Below, piece by piece: positions 35,842 to 43,500 of a DNA stretch of 64,000 nt (position 1 is its first letter; the number at the start of each line of letters is the position of its first letter). Origin of the DNA: Thermoflexus hugenholtzii (lineage in GTDB: Bacteria; Chloroflexota; Anaerolineae; Thermoflexales; Thermoflexaceae); contig NZ_CP076326.1 in NCBI RefSeq assembly GCF_018771565.1, forward strand, positions 1,736,001 through 1,800,000, in the 5' to 3' direction. The notes beneath the pieces are model-generated. The model saw only the letters and a program-made list of their open reading frames with translations, was not told where the DNA came from and ran no database searches. Position numbers and translations under genes: made by a program.

Positions 35842-36648
35842 TTAGCGTTTAGTTTTATCCAGAGGTCCAATTAATATGGCTGCTTCAGGTTGAGGAAGAT
35901 AAACCTGAATGCCACCTCCAATTGCATAAGATCCGTAACTTTCAACCTGTGAAGCTACTCTTCCAATGATAACTGTAGTGCCAGCTGGGATCCGGAACAC
36001 AGAGATCTTCTCCGCCGTATTCCATGGTGGGAGAGCCAGATAGCGTCGAGCGTTCCCCGGTCGAATGTAAGGCTTAGGAGAAAACCAAGGGGATCCTTTC
36101 TCACGCGCCTCACCTCCCCAATGTCGATAAACAATTAAATCTTCCTGCAAAGTCACGACTTGAGGTGTGCCTTCAAAGGCCCGCGCCACGACTTCCCGGT
36201 ATTTCGGGGGGACCAGCTCCAACCACGCCGGGGGCGGACCGGAGGGCTCCTCCCCCGCTTTCCCAATCGCCGCCATCGCCAGCCCAACCAGCCATAGGGG
36301 ATCCAGCCCCAGCCCTCCAGTGGATCCTTCCCCACTTGCTTCTTCCAGCTCGGTCCTCACCCGGGAAAGGGATGGGGCGATGGCCCATCCGGCACCATCA
36401 GGGAGGGCATCCATGTAACGGGGATTCCCGGAGAGCAGGGCATTGGCGAGGGCCACCTCCACCCAGTTGACGAAGACCGAGCCGCCCCGCACGATGTGCA
36501 GGGTGCCTCCCGGGGTGAACCGAACACAGAGTCCGCTTGCGTTCTCCTCCAGCAATGCGCAGTGCCCGCTGGGATCGGTGTAGCGCAGCGGGTTGTTGTA
36601 GACATACGCATACCGGTTCAGCGCCTGGGGATTCCCCGGCTCGGGCAC
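35842..36648 (-). CDS. RHS core fragment with toxin tip 3 (module 3)
   Basis: 268 aa from GTG 36648. Core similarity extends upstream of this start to about 36774 (GLFPTDRRFTGQRWEAGLGL) where an in-frame TAG stops it, so the core piece is short and has no start of its own. After TDPSGHCALLEENASGLCVR the pre-toxin is almost identical to module 4; the tip (LIVYRHWGGEAREKGSPWFS, IRPGNARRYLALPPWNTAEK, YAIGGGIQVYLPQPEAAILI) is the same family but more diverged. Probably silent unless recombined onto a full RHS gene. Confidence 0.65.
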   Translation of the reverse strand: MPEPGNPQALNRYAYVYNNPLRYTDPSGHCALLEENASGLCVRFTPGGTLHIVRGGSVFVNWVEVALANALLSGNPRYMDALPDGAGWAIAPSLSRVRTELEEASGEGSTGGLGLDPLWLVGLAMAAIGKAGEEPSGPPPAWLELVPPKYREVVARAFEGTPQVVTLQEDLIVYRHWGGEAREKGSPWFSPKPYIRPGNARRYLALPPWNTAEKISVFRIPAGTTVIIGRVASQVESYGSYAIGGGIQVYLPQPEAAILIGPLDKTKR

Positions 36649-36811
36649 CAGCGGGTCGGGCTGGAGGAAGCGACCCAGGGCCGGATCGTAGAACCGAGCC
36701 CGGTAATCATACAGGCCCAGCCCCGCCTCCCACCGCTGGCCGGTGAAGCGGCGGTCGGTGGGGAAGAGGCCGGTCTACCTGGCAAGCTTCTATGGAAGAG
36801 ACATGAGGATT

Positions 36812-37237
36812 TCATCCCATGTCTGTAATAGGAAGCGAATGAGGGGTATCCTCTAATATTTCTCCTCCTTCCAGATACAAATGTTTTGCCCATATCGCAA
36901 GGGCTGTCTCAATAGATGATTCAAACGGTTGAATAGGGATCTTTCGAAAGCGGCCGCGCTTTTTTAGATAATCTCCTAAATCTGCATGAAACCCTCCATG
37001 TAGCTTATCTTTTGGTAATCCATTAATTACTTTAACGATTGTTATTCCCACATAGTTATCCCGAATATCCAGATATATCTCAATGGCTACATGCTTTCCA
37101 AGATACACCACCTTGCAAAATGTGCTTGAGCTGATTTCATATTGATGAGCACGCTTAAACCCGTAATCTGCCAGGAAAGCGAAGTATTTCTGGACAAGCC
37201 TTGCGAATTCCTGGCACTCGCTGGAAGATATGCTCAT
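36812..37237 (-). CDS. Immunity candidate 2
   Basis: 141 aa starting 11 bp behind the tip 2 stop. MSISSSECQEFARLVQKYFA, then beta-rich segments (TFCKVVYLGKHVAIEIYLDI, YVGITIVKVING) and a helical end. Soluble, no known motif; AT-rich. Function inferred from position. The next module's core begins 37 bp beyond its stop. Confidence 0.55.
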   Translation of the reverse strand: MSISSSECQEFARLVQKYFAFLADYGFKRAHQYEISSSTFCKVVYLGKHVAIEIYLDIRDNYVGITIVKVINGLPKDKLHGGFHADLGDYLKKRGRFRKIPIQPFESSIETALAIWAKHLYLEGGEILEDTPHSLPITDMG

Positions 37238-37248
37238 AATCTCCCTCC

Positions 37249-38475
37249 TTAATAATCTAGCCCTGGAACGCCACCACCATATTTCCAGAAACGCTCGTAT
37301 ACACGTCGGTAATTTGGATAGCCTGATAGTTGACGACGCTCTCGCCCGTAGACTATACTCGGAGGCCGTCCCAAAGGATCCGTAGGATCCAGTCGATACC
37401 TTAAGCGACGATTGAAATCAGGGCCAATGTCTACTACCTCCCGTCCCTCTCTCTTGACTGTATTTATAAATTCATCGTTGAGTTCCGGAGTCCACTTGCG
37501 TCCACCCAACCAGTCATCGATGGTCTCTCCTCCGATCTTCTGGGCATACCTTCGCACGCGCTCCATATTCTCTCCGATGACGATGGGCGGCTTCCGGATG
37601 GCTGCAGACGCGACTTCCTCCACAGCCTGTCGTGTGGCTTGTTCTCCGATCTCCCGGCCTGCCTTCAAGATCCCTTTCCGGGCCAGATCATCGAGGGGCA
37701 GGGTGACCGGGAGCAGGTCATCGGGCTCGGCGGCCTCGGTGACGGCGATGAGGGCCAGGTTGGCGGCGGCTTCGGCCCTGGCCGCCTCCGGGGCGTTGGG
37801 ATCGTTCAGCACCCGCAGGCTCTGGTAGGCATCCCATGCCGTCCAGCCGTAGTCGATGATCTTGAGGGCGATGATTGCCCCGGCCACCAGGAGGGGAACG
37901 ACCGGGAGATGCCCACCCCCATCGACGTAGCGCAAAGGGTTGTTGTAAACATAGGCATACCGATGGAGCGCTTGCGGGTTCCCCGGCTCGGGCACCAGCG
38001 GATCCGGCTGCAGGAAGCGGCCCAGGGCGGGGTCGTAGAAGCGGGCCTTGTAGTCATACAAGCCAAGAGAAGCCTCCCACCGCTGGCCGGTGAACCTCTT
38101 GTCGGTGACCCAAACCCCGCTCTCTACCCGAATCGCCCCATATGGAAGATACCGCGTGACCCCCGCCGGGCTTCCGCCCTGCGCCAGCACCGTGACGCTG
38201 CCCAGATGGTCCCCCACGGCCGCATCGACTGTGCTCCCCTCCCGCACCGCCACCGTCTCGCCGCCCAGCCGATAGACCTTCCGCACCACCCCGCCCCGGA
38301 CCTCATTGCCCTCATCCACGACCACCGTGCGGACTCCCCCCACCTCCCGCACGACCCGGTTCCCCTCAGGGTCATACCGGAAGGAAGCCACCCGCTCGGC
38401 GCCCCGCCACGCTTCCTTCAGCCGGTTCTCGGGGTCGTAGACGTAGCCCCATTCCACCCCGCCCACGGCGCGGGG
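37249..38475 (-). CDS. RHS core fragment with toxin tip 2 (module 2), 5' end cut by IS insertion
   Basis: Core from GVEWGYVYDPENRLKEAW to LRYVDGGGHLPVVP, then a pre-toxin segment shared with the main RHS gene (IIDYGWTAWDAYQS, LPVTLPLDDLARKG) and an unrelated tip: PPIVIGENMERVRRYAQKIG, GGETIDDWLGG, REGREVVDIGPDFNRRL, GRERRQLSGYPNYRRVYERF and GGVPGLDY. The GENM...DIGPDF...ER..GY..YRR..E pattern looks like a conserved toxin family, activity unknown to me. The minus-strand frame stays open through the IS element to 39240, but that extension is not RHS. In the pre-insertion sequence the core would have begun about 15 bp after the immunity 1 stop. Confidence 0.65.
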   Translation of the reverse strand, partial: PRAVGGVEWGYVYDPENRLKEAWRGAERVASFRYDPEGNRVVREVGGVRTVVVDEGNEVRGGVVRKVYRLGGETVAVREGSTVDAAVGDHLGSVTVLAQGGSPAGVTRYLPYGAIRVESGVWVTDKRFTGQRWEASLGLYDYKARFYDPALGRFLQPDPLVPEPGNPQALHRYAYVYNNPLRYVDGGGHLPVVPLLVAGAIIALKIIDYGWTAWDAYQSLRVLNDPNAPEAARAEAAANLALIAVTEAAEPDDLLPVTLPLDDLARKGILKAGREIGEQATRQAVEEVASAAIRKPPIVIGENMERVRRYAQKIGGETIDDWLGGRKWTPELNDEFINTVKREGREVVDIGPDFNRRLRYRLDPTDPLGRPPSIVYGRERRQLSGYPNYRRVYERFWKYGGGVPGLDY

Positions 38476-38506
38476 GGTAATCACCCCCCTGAGTAGTGCT
38501 CGGTGG

Positions 38507-38512
38507 TATAAT
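38507..38512 (+). promoter_or_regulatory. Transposase -10 box
   Basis: TGGTATAAT (extended -10) followed by CGGGG, just inside the left end of the IS; ATG 38543 follows with GGAGGTG at 38530. Confidence 0.55.
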
Positions 38513-38542
38513 CGGGGCCAGATTCCGACGGAGGTGGGCCCG

Positions 38543-39596
38543 ATGAATCGAAAGCCCAATTCCCAGAACCCCCCCTGCCCTCGCTGTGGGGCCACCCATG
38601 TGGTAAAGAACGGCAGTAAGGGTGGGCGGCCCCGTTGGGTCTGTCGGAACTGCGGGCGCTCGTTTGGGCCTACCCTGGGCACGGCGATGTATCGCTTGCG
38701 TGTGACCCCTGCGGAAGTGGCGCGCACCCTGCTGGTGGTGATGCGTCGGGGGAGCCTGAGCGCCGCTGAGGAGATCACCGGCCACAAATATGAAACCATT
38801 GGCCGATGGCTCCGGATGGCCGCCCAACACGCTGAGGCCCTCACCGAGGTCCTGGTCCACGACCTGCATTTGAGCGAGGTCGAGGTGGATGCTTTCTGGT
38901 CGTTTGTCAAAAAAAGTGTCCAGAGGCTGGAGATCCAGACGCCTCGGCGGGCGGGGTGGGCCCGCGTTGGGGATGTTTGAGCCAGGACCGGGCGACTCGT
39001 TTTGTGGTGGCGTGGGGCTTTGGGTCTTCGGAGGATGAGGTCGCGCCGAAGGTGGTGGCGCAGACCCGCCAGCGCACATCTGGCAGGAGGGGCGTGATCT
39101 GGATCAGCGATGGACGGCCGGTCTACCGACGGGCGGTTCGTCAGGTCTATCGGGACGCGCAACCGACGGGAAAGCGGGGGCGTCCGCCCCTGGTGCTCAC
39201 GCCTGGGGTGGGGTTGACGCAAGCGGTCAAGCGTCGTCATCAGGGCCGGATGGTGCGCGTGGAGGTGCGTCAGGTTCTGGGGAGGCGGTGGATTGCCCCT
39301 ATCCGGTGCATGAGGAACGGTTGAATGGCATGTTGCGCGATCGGTTGAATGCGCTGACGCGTAAGACCCATGCCTTTGCGAAGACGACAGGGACCTGGGA
39401 TGCGCTGGTGATCCTCTGTTTGTTTGAGCACAACTGGCTGCGGCCCCATCGGGCCTTGCGGGAAGCGGGGGAGGGCCTGCCGGAGGGGCGGCGGTATCGG
39501 CCGCGGACGCCGGCGATGGCCATCGGGTTGACCGATCATATCTGGACCTGGGAAGAGTTCTTGACCTTCAAGCATTATCAATACCAAAAGGAGTGA
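38543..39596 (+). pseudogene. IS1-family transposase in three frames
   Basis: N-terminal part (38543-38978): zinc ribbon CPRCGATHVV...CRNCGRSF, HTH, then VEVDAFWSFVKK with the first catalytic Asp. The protein continues in the -1 frame after seven A residues (38909-38915), reading KKCPEAGDPDAS then LSQDRATRFVVAWGFGSSED and the second Asp in VIWISDG. A second -1 change at the G-run near 39281-39284 is needed to join the third part (AVDCPYPVHEERLNGMLRDR) with the catalytic Glu. The first shift looks like programmed frameshifting of IS1 insAB type; the second suggests an inactive copy or an assembly indel. Confidence 0.75.
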
Positions 39597-39622
39597 CTAC
39601 CGGCGCGGGGAAGGATTTCCCT

Positions 39623-40552
39623 TTATTCACTTGTCAAGGTGCTCGATCCCACCAGATACACCGGACGAGCCGACCAGCCTTTGATCCCCTGTTCTTTCAG
39701 CCATCGATACACCCGCTGGGAAATGATGACCAGAGGATGGGAAGCCGAAAGCACCCCAAATCGCTCCGAGGTGATGTTGAAATCGGTGGCTTGCTCCAGA
39801 ACCTCGCGGGCATAGTAGATGTCGGTTTCCTCATAATACTGGATCCGCCCCCAGAAGTGGGTGTGCTTGAGGAACCTGGACTCTGTCCCGCACACCTCGC
39901 AGCGCTGCTCCTGTTCAAACTCGGTGGGTGGCGAGGCCATCGGAGGCAAGACGTTCGTGACCACCAGCTGGTAGAGTTTGGGCTCCCCCTGGTAGGGCTT
40001 GCGGTAATCCCAGACGGGGCGGAGGGCGAAGCCGGTGAAGCCGGCTTCCTGGAGCATCCGGGCAAGGCGGGCGGAGAGGATGATCTCAAAGCTATACGTG
40101 AGCGAAAGGTCCCGCTGGCCCATCAAGCGAGTGTCCACCCAGATGTCCCGCACCTGCTCCAGATGGGCTCGACAACTCGGGCAATCCCGGGCATAAGGGG
40201 CGATTCCTTTGGCTTGGCCTTCCTTAAAGTGCAGCGTGTAGTAATCATCCTCGATGGCCTGGTTGGTCAGTCGCCATTCCAGGAGGGGAGCCGCCTGGAG
40301 CTCTTCAGATGAATATACTCGCTCTATACGGATCAGACGAACGAGATCCGATTCCTGGGCTGCCTTAATGAGTATTTCAAAGGCCCTGGAACGAACGTCC
40401 ACATCCACAGGATACCAATGCTTTTCAGGGTTATACAGCTTCTCTCGGCCTATTTCTCGAAGCAAAGTTGCAACCTGGGCTTTTTCCTGAGCTTGCTTGT
40501 CCGGAGGACCAGCTAAACTCCATCCCAGGCTGAACACCGCGACTCGTTTCAT
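39623..40552 (-). CDS. Immunity candidate 1, double-CxxC protein paired with the main RHS tip
   Basis: 309 aa; ATG 40552 overlaps the RHS stop by an ATGA. Two Cys pairs are visible (RDCPSCRAH and RCEVCGTES), with repeated LRPVW/ARPVY motifs. This matches my recollection of the myxobacterial double-CXXCG paralogue family, members of which lie next to secreted proteins with an HH-type nuclease motif; that link is remembered family knowledge, not a search result. Soluble and mixed alpha/beta. Proposed to neutralise the HNH-like tip encoded immediately upstream. Confidence 0.6.
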   Translation of the reverse strand: MKRVAVFSLGWSLAGPPDKQAQEKAQVATLLREIGREKLYNPEKHWYPVDVDVRSRAFEILIKAAQESDLVRLIRIERVYSSEELQAAPLLEWRLTNQAIEDDYYTLHFKEGQAKGIAPYARDCPSCRAHLEQVRDIWVDTRLMGQRDLSLTYSFEIILSARLARMLQEAGFTGFALRPVWDYRKPYQGEPKLYQLVVTNVLPPMASPPTEFEQEQRCEVCGTESRFLKHTHFWGRIQYYEETDIYYAREVLEQATDFNITSERFGVLSASHPLVIISQRVYRWLKEQGIKGWSARPVYLVGSSTLTSE

Positions 40553-43500
40553 CGCTTCACCCCTAATCGCTCAAAATAGGACCAGATGGCCTCCAGCCAT
40601 TCCGGTCGATTCAATCCTCCAGGGCCGGAACCATATACCCTCTTATAGGCTTCCCATATTTGCTGAGCGTTGTAGGAGCGTCCGGTCGGTAGCTCCCTGA
40701 ACAATCGTGCGGTGACCTCTTGCTGGTGGAAGGTCCGATCCAGCACCACGGCGGGGACATCGTCTGGATCGAGACCAAACACGCGCTCGGCGAACCGTCT
40801 TTCGATAAGGTGGTGGACCTCCAGGCCCGCTTCTTTGCGCACCCCCTGCAAGATCGCTTCCCATTCCCCCGCGCTCCGGATGCCCCCGAACACCCCCAGG
40901 TCATACATCCGCCGGATCACCTGGGGAGCGGCCTCGCCCACCGCCTCCCGCAAGAAGGCCACTCCCGCCCGCAGCCCACCCTGCTGCATCCGTTCCCGCA
41001 GCCCCGCCACCAGGGCACGTCGCCCCAGATCATCCAGCGGCAACGAGACCGGGAGCCAGTCCTCCGGCTCCGCCGCCTCCAGCCCCACGGCCAGGGCCAG
41101 GTTGACTCCCGCAACCAGCTTCTCCTCATCCGTTGCCAGCGGGTTGGCCAGCGTCCGCCCCGATTGATACACATCCCAGGCGGTCCATCCATAATCGATG
41201 GCCTTCAGCAACACGATCGCCCCGGCTACTAAAAGCGGCGCCACTGGGAGATGCCCGCTTCCATCCACATAGCGCAAGGGATTGTTGTAAACATACGCAT
41301 ACCGGTTGAGCGCCTGCGGGTTCCCGGGCTCCGGCACGATGGGGTCCGGCTGCAGGAAACGGCCCAACGTGGGATCATAAAAGCGCGCCCAGTAGTCATA
41401 CAGCCCGAGGGACGCCTCCCACCGCTGGCCGGTGAAGCGGCGGTCGGTGGGCCAGAGGCCGCTCTCCCACCGGATGGCGCCATACGGGAGATAGCGCGTG
41501 GCCCCTGCGACGCTCCCGCCCTGCGCCAGCACAGTGACGCTGCCCAGATGGTCCCCCACAGCCGCATCGACTGTGCTCCCCTCCCGCACCGCCACCGTCT
41601 CGCCGCCCAACCAGTAGACCTTCCGCACTACCCCGCCCCGGACCTCGTAGCCGTCGTCCACCACCACCGTGCGGAGGCCCCCCACCTCCCGCACGACCCG
41701 GTTCCCTTCGGGGTCATACCGGAAGGAAGCCACCCGCTCGGCGCCCCGCCAGACCTCCTTCAAGCGGTTCTCGGGGTCGTAGACGTAGCGCCATTCCACC
41801 CCGCCCACGGTGCGGGTCACCACGTTCCCGTTCCCATCATACCCCAGCGTCGTCCCATCGCTCACCGAGACCAGCTTCCACGAACGCCCGCGGTCGCTTC
41901 CGGCCCAGGCCGCATGCCAGGCCTCGTCCAGGCAGCGGACGGTGCGGCTTTTCGCCACCAGGGGGAGGTAGACCCGGTAAGGCCCCGGCGGGACAGTCGG
42001 CGGGGCGGGATCCCCATAGTCGTAAACCCAGGCCTGGGCCCCCTCCGTCCGCCGCAACCACCGCCCCCCTTCATCCAGGGTCCAGGTCCCGCTCACCGGC
42101 CCGCTCATCCCGGTGAGGCGGTCCAGCTCATCATAGGCAAAGGCCCAAACCTCCGACCACACCGTGTCCGTGATCCGCCAAACGTTGCCGGCCGGGTCGT
42201 AGGCGTAGCCCAGGTCCAGCCCCGGCCCCTGGATCCAGACCACCCGCAAGGTGCGGGGGTCGTAGGCGCGCTGGAGGAGGCCGCCCCCGAACAGGGTGAG
42301 GTTCGTGAGCTGGCCCGCGGCATTGTAGGCGGCGTTCCCGGCATAGAGGCTCCATCCAGTGAGGGCCGTGGGCCAGCCGTGCGGACCATAGGCCACCGTG
42401 AGGACCTCGCCGTCGGGGTCCACCCGCTGCGCCAGGCGGTCCATTGCGTCGTAGGCGAAGCGCTGGAGGTAGGTCTGGCCGTCCACGGTGAGGGTGGCGG
42501 TGAGGACGCGGCCCCGGGCGTCGTAGGCCCAGGTCCGCTGGATCCCCTCGGCGGTCCAGGCCCGGGTCTTGCGCCCGAGGGAGGCCCCATACCCGGGCTC
42601 ATCGTAAGCGAAGCCCACGGCATACCCCGAAGGCCCCGGGTCCGGCGGGGGAACGTAAGCGGCGCCATCCGGGACGTTCGGGGTGTAGGTTTTCCCTTTC
42701 AGCCGACCGAGGGGGTCGTAGTAGGCGTTCACCGCCCAGCCCCGGGCATCCACCTGGGCGATGAGGTTGCCGGCCGCATCGTAGCGGTAGAACCAGGTGC
42801 CCATGGCGGGGTCGTCCATCCGCACCTTGCGGCCCAACGGGTCGTAGGCGATGCGGATCCGGTTGCCCAGGGGATCCCGGACATCGGTGAGGCGGTCCAG
42901 GGCATTGTAGCGATAGCGGGCCACCGCCAGGGGCTCCGCCGAAAAGGTGGGGGAGGAGAAGGTTCCTTTGAAGGCGTAGACTTCGGCCAGGCGGCCCAGG
43001 CCGTCGGCGCACCGCAGGGCCTGATGGCCGTTGGGATCCAGGGCCAGCACCCCGCCATCGGCGTAGGCGTAGCGGGTGACCGCGCCGTCGGGGGCGGTGA
43101 CCGTGAGGGGACGGCCCAACGCGTCATACGTGGTGCGCACCCGGGGGGCGTTGGGGTCTGGATCCCGATAAGGGGTGACCACTTTCCCGTCCGGGGTGGT
43201 GGCGTAAGTATACTGGGGCACGAAATACGGCAGGCTCTCCTCGGCGGCCCGGCCCAGGGCGTCGTAGCGGGTATACTGGACGATCTCCTGGCCCCCTCCC
43301 GAGCAGGTCCATCCCGGACCAGGGGTCTGGCGTTCCACCCGCCGGCCCAGGCCGTCGTAATAGAGCCGCTCCCAGAAGGCCAGCCCCCCAGAACACCAGG
43401 CCAGCCCTGGCGTTCCCCGGACCAGGCGCACGACCATCAGGGGCCCGCGGTCGGTGAAGGGGAAGTCCACCCCGTCGTAGTAGCGCCATTCCTCGGTAGG

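Larger units (their letters stand above)
38476..39601. mobile_element. IS1-family insertion sequence (1126 bp) with 9-bp target duplication
   Basis: Imperfect terminal inverted repeats: left GGTAATCACCCC, right end reads GGTAGTCACTCC on the opposite strand. Both ends are flanked by GGCGCGGGG (38467-38475 and 39602-39610), a 9-bp target-site duplication as made by IS1. The encoded transposase has an N-terminal zinc finger and an IS1-type DDE region. Inserted at the junction between immunity candidate 1 and RHS module 2. Confidence 0.9.

Noticed and set aside
37249-39240. 663-aa minus-strand frame running through the IS element into RHS module 2
   Set aside because: Its first ~250 residues are antisense to the IS1 transposase and have no RHS similarity; only 37249-38475 is RHS sequence.
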